A stretch of 26,342 bases of DNA from JBMNNU01 sp050942695 (GTDB lineage: Bacteria; Chloroflexota; UBA6077), in NCBI GenBank assembly GCA_050942695.1, contig JBMNNU010000005.1:1-26342 (forward strand), written 5' to 3'. A model generated the notes under the pieces. That model saw nothing but the letters and a program-made list of their open reading frames with translations. It was not told the DNA's origin and did not search any database. This document shows positions 13,284 through 21,175 of the stretch, piece after piece; position 1 is the first letter of the stretch; every line of letters begins with the position of its first letter. The position numbers and the translations under genes are program-made.

Positions 13284-16200
13284 ATGGTCACCAAGCTCCA
13301 AGGATCGGAAAAAGCTGTCCTCCTTATGGGGGTAGCCATGGCTAGCTTACTGCTACTGGCTGCCGCCCTACATAACCATATCTATTTCGTGTTGGAAACT
13401 CACCATTTACTGGTCGTTCACAACCTATTGGAACTGGGCGGCATCCTGATAGGCTTCTCCGTGTTTGTCGTAAACTGGGAAAGCTCCAAGCAAACCCGAA
13501 ACGTCTTTAACCTTTTTATCGGGACCGGCTTTGTCGCAATAATTGGCATCGATCTATTGCACTTGCTCTCTCAGGAAGGGATGCCCGACGTCCTCACTGC
13601 CAACAGCACGAACAAGGCGCTCTATTACAGATTGCTGGCCAGGTTATGGACCATTTGGGTGATGTGGAAGGCAGCCAATCTCAAGCCTAACAGGTTGGAT
13701 CCCTATCTCGATCGTAGTTATCTTTTATCGCAAAATCTCGCCGTTTGCGTAATTGCATTTGCCGTAATAACCCTTTTAGGGAACCAACTCCCCCCCATCT
13801 ACGATAGCGAACAGGGTTCAACCTGGTTTAGCGTAACTTTGCAAGCTATCGTTGTTGCGTTGTACCTGGCTACCTCGATGGTTTATTTGAAGAGATCCCG
13901 GATTACCAGAGACTCATCTATGCTGTTGATTATGGCAGCTCTCGTGGCGATCGCCGTGAGCGAAGCCTCGCTGATACTGTTCCTCTCACCAGGTGATCTG
14001 TATCTCATTATTGGTCATATTTACAAGGTGGCAGCATACTACCTGATTTTCAAGGTGCTCACCGTAACATCGGTACATAAACCCTATGAGCAGTTGAAAA
14101 TCGCTAAAGATCGATTGGAGCAGGCGGTAGTATCGCTGGATGCGAGAAATCGAGAGTTGGACGCTCTTGACGAAGTAGCTGTTGCATTGGGAGCTACTAT
14201 CAAACCCGAAGAGGTATTGGAAACCGCAATCGACCGCATTATGCAGGTAATGGGTGCAGACGCGGGGGCGGTCTTCCTGTTGGAGGAAAATGGCGACGAG
14301 CTAAAACTGGTTACCTGGCGAGGATTGCCAGGGGAGGTTATTGAGGATTGTGCCAGCCATCGACTCTGCCATTATCGAACATGTACTAGTCATGAACCGG
14401 GCGATGCTGGCGAGGATTCGATGGGCGAGAGCCGTGTGATGGTGAGAAGGATCGGAGGCTCCGAGGCTGTCATCGCACCTTTACGGGCTTGCATTTGCGC
14501 TCCGATAGTAAGCAAGGGGCAGCTTCTGGGATCGATAGCCATGGTTGCCAAATATGGAATGCAGTTCTCGAAGAAGGATACAAACCTCCTGACTGCGATC
14601 GCTTACCAGTTCGGGCTGGCTATCGAGAATGCACGGCTATATGAGCAGACCGACGAGAGGTTAAGAGAAAAAATCTTAGAGCTTCAAAAAGCTGAGCGTA
14701 GGTCAAGATTCCTGTATGAGGTTGGGGACCTTTTCGCATGCGATATGGATTTGACCCAGGTGTTGAGCCTGGTGGCCGCGAAGAGTGTGGAGGTATTAGG
14801 AGACTGCTGCGAAATTTTATTACTTGACGAGCAAAGCAACATGTTGAGAACAGAAGCGATCTATTGTAAAGAGAAACGAGAGTTGGCTCTTGTAAAGAGC
14901 ATCTGCGGCAGCAATCCAATACCGATTGGGGAAAGCGTAGTTGGGTTAGTAGCTCAAACCGGCGAACCGATATTGCAATCGGTCGTAAAAAGAGAAGAGT
15001 TCATAGCCGAAATCAGGTCAAGGGCAAACATCCCAGACAAGGTGACCTATCTCAAGATGAAGATTCCTACCTCAAGGGTCATAGTTCCCATTCGCGCGCT
15101 CGGTCGCATCTTAGGTGTGATGATGGTTTATTCAACAAGTATTAAGCATCATCTTGGGGATGCCGACCTGTCCCTGATGGCAGAGCTAGCGGGGAGGGTG
15201 GGGGTTGCCATCGAGAACCGGAGGCTCTTCCAGGAAAGCCAATCCCAACGAACGCGTCTTGAAGCCATCATCTCCCAGATGGTGGATGGGGTTGTCGTTG
15301 CCGATAAATCCGGTAAACCGCTGGTTGTGAACGCATCGGCAGAGAGAATGCTGACGGATCGTGGAAAGACGCTAATTGGGGATGACGATCCTGTAGATAA
15401 TGATACAAAGATATCCGACGACAGGAGGCCTGCCCGGAAGGGGCATTCGTTGATAGAGAGAGCCCTAGCCGGAGAGTTGGTGACTGGAGAAGAGGTTTTC
15501 GGGGTCGGAGTGAAGGGGGATTGTATCCTTAGCGCGAGCGCCAGCCCTATCCGAGACGAAACTGGAAACATTACCGGAGCGGTTGTGGTGTTAAGGGACG
15601 TCACAGCGGAGAGGGAAGTGGAGAGGATGAAGGATGAGTTCGTTGCTACTACATCCCATGAGCTGCGTACTCCCATTACGGCCGTCATGGGATACACCGA
15701 TCTTCTGTTAAGAGGTATCCAAGGGCCATTGACTCCCAGGCAGAGAGGGGCACTTGAGTCGATTAAAAGCGCCTCCAGTCGGTTGTTGCGGTTGATCAAC
15801 GACCTGTTGGATATGTCTAGGTTGGAGGCCGGCAGACACGAGGTAGTGCTGGCACCGGTCAATTTTGCAGAAATAGCGGAGAAAGTGGTATCAGATACCG
15901 CGATGCTGGCGGAATCTAAGCGGATAACGATAAAGAACGGGGTAAGAAGGGATCTACCTTTGGTCTTAGCTGACGAAGAGCAGCTACAGAGGATACTCGG
16001 CAACCTGCTTTCGAACGCAATAAAGTTTACAGATCCCGGAGGAAAGGTAAGCTTAAATGCCCATGTCGGAAGCGGAAAGGTAAAACCGGCAAGAAATCAA
16101 CGACATCAAGCAAAAGCTGGAGAGATGGCCGTTACCGTCACAGATACCGGTATTGGCATCCCTCCCGAGTATCAAGACAAAGTGTGGGACAAGTTCCGGC

Positions 16201-16379
16201 AGGTAGATTCCTCCACCAGGCGCCTTTTCGGCGGCACCGGTTTAGGGCTGGCCATTGCCAAAAGGCTGGTGCAGCTTCACGGGGGAGATGTCTGGGTAGA
16301 AAGCGAAGGAGTGCCGGGAAAGGGCAGCATCTTTGGGTTTACGCTGCGCCTGGCGGAGAACGAACCTCCATCACTCTAG
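13284..16379 (+). CDS. Membrane hybrid-input sensor histidine kinase (MASE3-GAF-GAF-PAS-HisKA-HATPase)
   Basis: A 1031-residue sensor kinase. Residues about 10-255 hold some seven or eight hydrophobic helices with MASE3 features (THHLLVVHNLLELGGILIGF, then GIDLLHLLSQEGMPD, and GHIYKVAAYYLIFKVL). A coiled-coil linker (262-295) leads to GAF1 (about 298-460), GAF2 (about 480-650) and a PAS domain (about 657-775, VDGVVVADKSGKPLVVNAS). HisKA has the phosphoacceptor His792 (TTSHELRTPITAVMGYTDLL). HATPase has the N box NLLSNAIKFTDPGG, G1 TDTGIGIPPEY, F box DKFRQVD and G2 GGTGLGLAIAKRL. All catalytic boxes are intact. GAF1 is cysteine-rich (CASHRLCHYRTC and RACICAP). No receiver domain and no adjacent regulator, so its partner may be elsewhere or the OmpR-type regulator at 19697. 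The RBS is weak (AGGAC). Confidence 0.93.
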   Translation: MVTKLQGSEKAVLLMGVAMASLLLLAAALHNHIYFVLETHHLLVVHNLLELGGILIGFSVFVVNWESSKQTRNVFNLFIGTGFVAIIGIDLLHLLSQEGMPDVLTANSTNKALYYRLLARLWTIWVMWKAANLKPNRLDPYLDRSYLLSQNLAVCVIAFAVITLLGNQLPPIYDSEQGSTWFSVTLQAIVVALYLATSMVYLKRSRITRDSSMLLIMAALVAIAVSEASLILFLSPGDLYLIIGHIYKVAAYYLIFKVLTVTSVHKPYEQLKIAKDRLEQAVVSLDARNRELDALDEVAVALGATIKPEEVLETAIDRIMQVMGADAGAVFLLEENGDELKLVTWRGLPGEVIEDCASHRLCHYRTCTSHEPGDAGEDSMGESRVMVRRIGGSEAVIAPLRACICAPIVSKGQLLGSIAMVAKYGMQFSKKDTNLLTAIAYQFGLAIENARLYEQTDERLREKILELQKAERRSRFLYEVGDLFACDMDLTQVLSLVAAKSVEVLGDCCEILLLDEQSNMLRTEAIYCKEKRELALVKSICGSNPIPIGESVVGLVAQTGEPILQSVVKREEFIAEIRSRANIPDKVTYLKMKIPTSRVIVPIRALGRILGVMMVYSTSIKHHLGDADLSLMAELAGRVGVAIENRRLFQESQSQRTRLEAIISQMVDGVVVADKSGKPLVVNASAERMLTDRGKTLIGDDDPVDNDTKISDDRRPARKGHSLIERALAGELVTGEEVFGVGVKGDCILSASASPIRDETGNITGAVVVLRDVTAEREVERMKDEFVATTSHELRTPITAVMGYTDLLLRGIQGPLTPRQRGALESIKSASSRLLRLINDLLDMSRLEAGRHEVVLAPVNFAEIAEKVVSDTAMLAESKRITIKNGVRRDLPLVLADEEQLQRILGNLLSNAIKFTDPGGKVSLNAHVGSGKVKPARNQRHQAKAGEMAVTVTDTGIGIPPEYQDKVWDKFRQVDSSTRRLFGGTGLGLAIAKRLVQLHGGDVWVESEGVPGKGSIFGFTLRLAENEPPSL

Positions 16380-16442
16380 AGGCAGCATCGTGGATGAGAA
16401 TGGCGATTTCCGGATCAACGAGCGAAGCACTCTAACCGATTG

Positions 16443-17294
16443 CTAAGCCTTATCCAGTCCTGCTAAACGGCGCAGGGCATCGATATTCGGTTTGTCGGGT
16501 CCTTTTTTGTCGAAGCCTGGGACCTCCAGGATAAACGGAAGCGGCCGCAAAACCGGGTGACTGAGGATTCTGGCAAACGCATCCTCACCGATCAAACCCA
16601 TTCCAATGTTCTCATGCCGGTCCACGTTGGAACCCAGAGAGGATTTGGAGTCATTGGCGTGAATAGCTTCCAACTTCTCTATGCCCAGTGTGCGATCGAA
16701 CTGCTCAATCGTGCTTTCAAGCCCTTCTGCAGTCGAGATGTCGTATCCCGCCGCGAAAACGTGGGCTGTATCCAGGCACACCGCGATCCGATCATCGGAT
16801 AGTCTCTGAACGAGGTAAGAAAGCTGCTCGAAGCGGCGGCCAATGGTATTTCCCTGGCCTGCGCAGCTTTCCAATAGCAGGTGAGGTCGGATAGGCGCAT
16901 CGCGGAGCAGCCTTTCGAGTTCATCGCCTACCCGTTTCTCCGCATCCTCCGGATCCCCATGGCGACTGCTTCCCAGATGGGTTATCACTCCCGCCGCTCC
17001 GAGCCTATCTGCCCAATTGAGGGATGCCAGGAGGGATTGCATCGACTTAGCGCGGAGGTCAGGATCTTCAGAAGCGAAGTTGAGCAGATATGAGCTGTGG
17101 ATATATGCAGGCTGTATGTTTTTTTCCCGAGAAAGCTTGCGGAAAGCATCGACATCCGCATCCGGGAAGCGAGCCGCTGCCCATCTCTGTGGAGCCCCTG
17201 CGAAAATTTGGATGCAGTTAGCGCCGATCTCCAACGCGCGACCTATTGCATTATGAACGCCACCACTTGTTGAAACGTGAGCTCCTATCCTCAA
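16443..17294 (-). CDS. nfo: Endonuclease IV (AP endonuclease)
   Basis: A 283-residue TIM-barrel DNA-repair enzyme that cleaves 5' to abasic sites. All nine zinc ligands of the family are visible: His66, His106, Glu142, Asp175, His178, His212, Asp225, His227 and Glu257. They lie in THLGSS, LLLESCAGQG, CLDTAHVFAAGYD, HANDSKSSLGSNVDRHENIG and ILEVPGFD. Length is typical. The start is TTG 17294, supported by AGGAGG 5 nt upstream and by the invariant N-terminus RIGAHVSTSGG. It converges on the MASE3 kinase gene, 63 bp away, and diverges from the soluble kinase gene. Confidence 0.96.
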   Translation of the reverse strand: MRIGAHVSTSGGVHNAIGRALEIGANCIQIFAGAPQRWAAARFPDADVDAFRKLSREKNIQPAYIHSSYLLNFASEDPDLRAKSMQSLLASLNWADRLGAAGVITHLGSSRHGDPEDAEKRVGDELERLLRDAPIRPHLLLESCAGQGNTIGRRFEQLSYLVQRLSDDRIAVCLDTAHVFAAGYDISTAEGLESTIEQFDRTLGIEKLEAIHANDSKSSLGSNVDRHENIGMGLIGEDAFARILSHPVLRPLPFILEVPGFDKKGPDKPNIDALRRLAGLDKA

Positions 17295-17362
17295 CGTACC
17301 CTCCTAATTCCCTCTCAAGACTTTTTGATTGACCGTTGGTGATTGTATCAAAATGAAGTAAC

Positions 17363-17410
17363 CACCCCAAACCCATGCTCCTAACGAGTTGGGAGCGTGG
17401 GTTTGGGGTG
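17363..17410. repeat. 19-bp inverted repeat in the nfo / kinase divergent region
   Basis: Arms 17363-17381 and 17392-17410 (CACCCCAAACCCATGCTCC against GGAGCGTGGGTTTGGGGTG) pair with one mismatch, and the 10-nt loop can pair partly too. It lies between two divergent starts, so it is not a gene-end terminator. It may be a dispersed palindromic repeat, or a large operator. Confidence 0.55.
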
Positions 17411-17510
17411 AGGGTTTGGTCGGGGACTAATAGATCCTATCCCAAAACACAGGAAAGGTGGCAGTTGCGCCCTAACCTGAGATAATATGGAAAGAGGGAG
17501 GGAAGACGGT

Positions 17511-19700
17511 ATGATCGATAGCAAAAGCGCTGAAAACTCAATTGCGAGAGCTTCCCAAAAGGGCAACGGGCGTTGGCCGATCCAGGCAGAGACGCTACTG
17601 GAGCTGGCAGGTTTACTGAACTCTACTCTCGAACGTGACCAGGTGCTCGGAATCCTCACCGAGCAGTTTTTGAGAATCGTCGGAGCTGATTGGGTCGTGG
17701 TAGTCGAACTGTCAGAAGACGCTGAGGACGAGCTATCGATCGTAGCTGCAGCAAGCGGCGAAGACCTCCCCATCGACCTGCATTCCTGCAACAAGATGCC
17801 GTTGTCGGCGAATCCTCTTCTGGAGCGGACCTTACGGACAAAAGAGCCCGTTTGGGTCAAACAGATCGGCAATCAGCAACCGATACCCTGCCTGGCAGGA
17901 GTTATCGGGGCTTCCTCGGTGTTGGCGATCCCCCTCGTGTTCAGAGGCGACGCCCTCGGGGTGTTGGCAGCAGGGTGGGCAACGAGGGTAAAAGGCCCCT
18001 CGCCTAAGGAGATGAGGCTCATCCAGGGCTTGGCCAACCAGGCTGCGACCGCGATGGAGAACGCGCGCCTATATGCTGCCGCTGAAAGGCGCGCAGCCCA
18101 GGTGACTGCCCTATTTGAGATCGGGCGAGATATTTCGATCAATCTCGAACTTTCTGAGATACTCACATCGATCGTGAGCAAGGCTCAGGAGCTGTTGGGA
18201 GCAGACGTTAGCTTTCTATCTCTTTTTTCCCAGGATGGGAACGATTTGGAAGTAGCAGCCTCCGTCGGGCTTCGAACCGAGGCGATGCGCAAGCTGAAGC
18301 TCAAAAGGGAACAGGGGCTGGCAGGCGTTGTACTTCAAAAGGGCGGGCCGATTATCGTAGACGACTATCCAAGGGAGGTGATCTTCAAGGATCCCCCAAT
18401 GGATGCAGTCAAGCAGGAAGGCTTGAAATCAGAGATCGCCGTGCCTCTCCACACAGGATCAAACCTCCTGGGTGTTCTCTATATAGGTAATCGCACACCT
18501 GCCAGGTTTCGGGAGGAGGACGCTCAACTGCTAATGGCTTTCGCGAAGCAGGCGACTATCGCTATCCAAAATGCACGCCTCTACGAAGATGCAGTCGCCC
18601 AGCGAGAACGGGCTGAGGCCGGAAGGCGATACCTGCAGGTGGTTATCGACAGCATGCCGGAAGGTGTATTGGTTGCCATGGGCGCTGAGGGAGAGGTTAC
18701 AACAGTGAATCGCGTTGGTAGAGAGCTATTGGGGATAAAGGCGACAACGGTCGCTGCATTGGACGAAAGCCGCAGCGGCGCGGGGCTGTTGACCCCTGAG
18801 GGTATACCATTTCCCTGGGATCAATCCCCTTTGAGCAGAGCCCTGATTTATGGTGAGACCTGTTTGGGCGCAGAGGTGATCATCCGGCGAACTGATGGGA
18901 AAGAAACCCCCGTATTAATCAATAGCGCCCCCTTTAAGGACTTGGATGGAAAGATTGTAGGCGCAGTGTCCGTCTTCCAGGATATCTCCAAAGCGAAAGA
19001 GACCGAGCAGCTTAAGGACGAATTTATCTCCCTGGTCTCACACGAACTGCGAACTCCGTTGACCTCCATCAAGGGCGCCGCGAGCACGCTATTGCGGCAT
19101 TACTCGACTTTAGATGAGAAGATGCGGGAGGAACTGCTCAGGGATGTGGACGAAGAGTCCGATCGACTGTACCGGCTGGTAGAAAACCTTCTGGATTTCT
19201 CCAGATCGGAAGCGGGGGTTATCAGATTGGCCACCGAACCGGTGTCTCTTGGGAAGCTTGCTGCTAAAGTGGTGCAGAAAGCGAAACAGCGAGCGGGGAA
19301 ACTCCGATTCAACTTATCTATTCCACCGGAACTCCCGTTAGCCGAGGCCGATCCCCTGCGAATCGAGCAGGTGCTGCGCAATCTGCTGGACAACTCTATT
19401 AAGTACTCCCCAGATGGTGGGGAGATCGAGCTTGCGGCACAGGTAGTTGATAACAAGCTGTTAGTATCGGTTAGAGACCAGGGAATAGGCATCGCATCTG
19501 ACCAGCAGGAAAAGATCTTTGAACGATTCCAGAGAGCGGCCGAAGCGAACGACGGCCGGATTCAGGGGGTTGGGCTGGGGCTAGCGATATGCCGCAGGCT
19601 GGTCGAAGCCCATGGTGGTACAATTTGGGTGGAGTCTGAGCTAGGAAAAGGTTCCACCTTCTTCTTCACCTTACCTATCGTTGAGGAGGAACTTGGGTGA
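17511..19700 (+). CDS. Soluble sensor histidine kinase (GAF-GAF-PAS-HisKA-HATPase)
   Basis: A 729-residue cytoplasmic kinase without membrane helices. GAF1 spans about 20-190, with the typical end LIQGLANQAATAMENARLY. GAF2 spans about 200-365 (SVGLRTEAMRKLKLKREQGL, ending LLMAFAKQATIAIQNARLYE). PAS spans about 375-500 (VIDSMPEGVLVAMGAEGEV). HisKA carries His511 (SLVSHELRTPLTSIKGAAS). HATPase shows NLLDNSIKYSPDGG, RDQGIGIASDQQEK, ERFQRA and GVGLGLAICRRL. GTG of the response regulator overlaps its TGA, so kinase and regulator are translationally coupled partners. The start at 17511 is preferred: GGGAGGGA (17495-17502) precedes it, while an in-frame ATG at 17487 abuts a GATAAT box. The signal is unknown; GAF domains may bind small ligands. 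Confidence 0.94.
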   Translation: MIDSKSAENSIARASQKGNGRWPIQAETLLELAGLLNSTLERDQVLGILTEQFLRIVGADWVVVVELSEDAEDELSIVAAASGEDLPIDLHSCNKMPLSANPLLERTLRTKEPVWVKQIGNQQPIPCLAGVIGASSVLAIPLVFRGDALGVLAAGWATRVKGPSPKEMRLIQGLANQAATAMENARLYAAAERRAAQVTALFEIGRDISINLELSEILTSIVSKAQELLGADVSFLSLFSQDGNDLEVAASVGLRTEAMRKLKLKREQGLAGVVLQKGGPIIVDDYPREVIFKDPPMDAVKQEGLKSEIAVPLHTGSNLLGVLYIGNRTPARFREEDAQLLMAFAKQATIAIQNARLYEDAVAQRERAEAGRRYLQVVIDSMPEGVLVAMGAEGEVTTVNRVGRELLGIKATTVAALDESRSGAGLLTPEGIPFPWDQSPLSRALIYGETCLGAEVIIRRTDGKETPVLINSAPFKDLDGKIVGAVSVFQDISKAKETEQLKDEFISLVSHELRTPLTSIKGAASTLLRHYSTLDEKMREELLRDVDEESDRLYRLVENLLDFSRSEAGVIRLATEPVSLGKLAAKVVQKAKQRAGKLRFNLSIPPELPLAEADPLRIEQVLRNLLDNSIKYSPDGGEIELAAQVVDNKLLVSVRDQGIGIASDQQEKIFERFQRAAEANDGRIQGVGLGLAICRRLVEAHGGTIWVESELGKGSTFFFTLPIVEEELG

Positions 19701-20392
19701 AAAAACCGACGGTTCTGGTGGTAGATGACGAGCCTCGAATATTACGTTTTGTTCGGGCGGAATTAGAATCGGCCGGCTTCCGTGTGCTGACCGCCGCCAA
19801 CGGCTTCGCTGCTTTGGATGTGGCCAACATTGAAGCCCCTGATCTGGTGGTTCTCGATGTGATTATGCCTGGGTTAGATGGCTTTGAAGTGCTAAAGCGG
19901 TTGCGGAGTCAATCCTCTATACCGGTAATCTTGCTGACTGCTCGCGGCAGTGACGCTGATAAGGTCCGCGGCTTGGACCTTGGGGCTGACGATTACCTCA
20001 CAAAACCGTTCAGCCCTGATGAGCTATCTGCTCGGGTGAGAGCTGTTCTCAGGAGGACTGCATCTAACAACAAGCAGCCTGCCGAACCACGTTTAGACCT
20101 GGGCGAACTCATCATAGATTTCGATCGGAGAAGGGTGATGGTGCGAGATAAAGAGGTGCAGATGAGCCGCACGGAGTGGCAGTTGCTTCAGCAGTTGGCA
20201 CTCAACGCCGGCAAGGTCATGCTGCATGAAGACCTGCTGGTTCGCACCTGGGGACCCGAGTACAGGGACGATATGGAGTATCTGCGGGTATGGATCAGCC
20301 GCCTCCGGCGTAAGATAGAGGCTGATGCTGCGCATCCTAAGTATCTTCGCACCGTACCTGGCGTTGGATATATTTTAGCCGAGCAAAATTGA
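19697..20392 (+). CDS. OmpR/KdpE-type response regulator
   Basis: A 231-residue DNA-binding regulator from a GTG start that overlaps the kinase stop (GTGA). The receiver domain (1-120) has the acidic pair Asp10/Asp11, phosphoacceptor Asp54 (VVLDVIMPGLDG), Thr81 and Lys103 (YLTKPFS), all intact. The C-terminal winged helix (about 133-230) has SRTEWQLLQQLALNAGKVM, RTWGPEYRDDMEYLRVWISR and the final PGVGYILAE, close to KdpE. It would be phosphorylated by the kinase just upstream. Targets are unknown; no kdp genes are in the window. The coding sequence runs into a very long palindrome at its stop. Confidence 0.96.
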   Translation: MKKPTVLVVDDEPRILRFVRAELESAGFRVLTAANGFAALDVANIEAPDLVVLDVIMPGLDGFEVLKRLRSQSSIPVILLTARGSDADKVRGLDLGADDYLTKPFSPDELSARVRAVLRRTASNNKQPAEPRLDLGELIIDFDRRRVMVRDKEVQMSRTEWQLLQQLALNAGKVMLHEDLLVRTWGPEYRDDMEYLRVWISRLRRKIEADAAHPKYLRTVPGVGYILAEQN

Positions 20393-20449
20393 ACCATGTA
20401 GAACGTAAAGCCAACACGCCATTGTGTTGGCTTTACGTTCTACATGGTT
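20392..20449. terminator. 26-bp perfect palindromic hairpin after the regulator
   Basis: Arms 20392-20417 and 20424-20449 are perfectly complementary over 26 bp with a 6-nt loop (GCCATT). The first base is the last base of the regulator stop codon. It sits between convergent transcription units, so a bidirectional terminator is likely even though no clear U-run follows. Confidence 0.65.
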
Positions 20450-20560
20450 AGCTTTATCGTTTTCCAGGTGGAATAGCGAATGCCCCATTGCATCGCTTCC
20501 CACCTATTAGTGCCACACATCCTCGTGCGGGCTAATAATTTTGCAGAATCAATACCGGTT

Positions 20561-20956
20561 TCAGACTGCCAACATCAACTTACTAACCTGCCCGACCAGA
20601 TCCGCAGGGTCGAAAGGCTTTTGCTTGAAAACCGCTTTTCTGAGTGGATGGGTTAGCAGTCTATCTTCTGGCTCGAAGGACAGCACTACTACCGGAACGG
20701 GCTTATTCGGGAATTCCGAGCGTAGCCATCGAGAGAACTGCGCAGCATCGAAACCGGGCAATTGAGCGCTGATGATCGCCAGCTTTGCATCACCTTTATG
20801 CAAATACGCCTGGCAATCCGCCATCGACGTAGCCTCAATCGCCTTTATGCCCTCTCGCTCCAGATTTAAACGGATGATGCGCCGCAGCCTGGGATCTTCC
20901 TCAGCAATCGCCACTGCAGGATTCCTCGACTGCTGCGCCTTTTCGAAGTGCTCCAT
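20561..20956 (-). CDS. Stand-alone pseudo-receiver domain protein
   Basis: A 131-residue protein with the CheY/receiver fold: AIAEEDPRLRRIIRLNLERE (beta1 with acidic pair), LAIISAQLPGFD (beta3), PVVVLSFEPED (beta4) and FKQKPFDPADL (beta5 with conserved Lys113-Pro). The position that should hold the phosphorylated Asp is Ser63, so it cannot be phosphorylated conventionally. The acidic pair and Lys survive. Such pseudo-receivers act as constitutive protein-interaction or ligand-sensing modules. It lies 3' to, and convergent with, the kinase-regulator pair. GAGGAG lies only 2 nt before the ATG; a GTG at codon 15 with AGGA 8 nt upstream is an alternative start. Confidence 0.8.
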   Translation of the reverse strand: MEHFEKAQQSRNPAVAIAEEDPRLRRIIRLNLEREGIKAIEATSMADCQAYLHKGDAKLAIISAQLPGFDAAQFSRWLRSEFPNKPVPVVVLSFEPEDRLLTHPLRKAVFKQKPFDPADLVGQVSKLMLAV

Positions 20957-21175
20957 TGCTCCTCGATTAGCGCACGTTCAAGCAAAGCATCTCTCGTCGG
21001 AATAAGAATACCAATGCCGCAGTTACAAAGGCATAACAAGGAGGTGCCAAATATTGCAAAACCATAACAGCTCCATAGCTTGAACCCGGTTTTATAACCG
21101 GGTAAGATAACGGAGCAACGAGCCGGGTCGTTCCGCCCCACACCGTAATCCACAAATGAAGTGGCGGTCTCTAAG

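Noticed and set aside
15149..16003. 284-codon minus-strand frame
   Set aside because: Antisense shadow of the MASE3 kinase; Ser-rich composition typical of such shadows.
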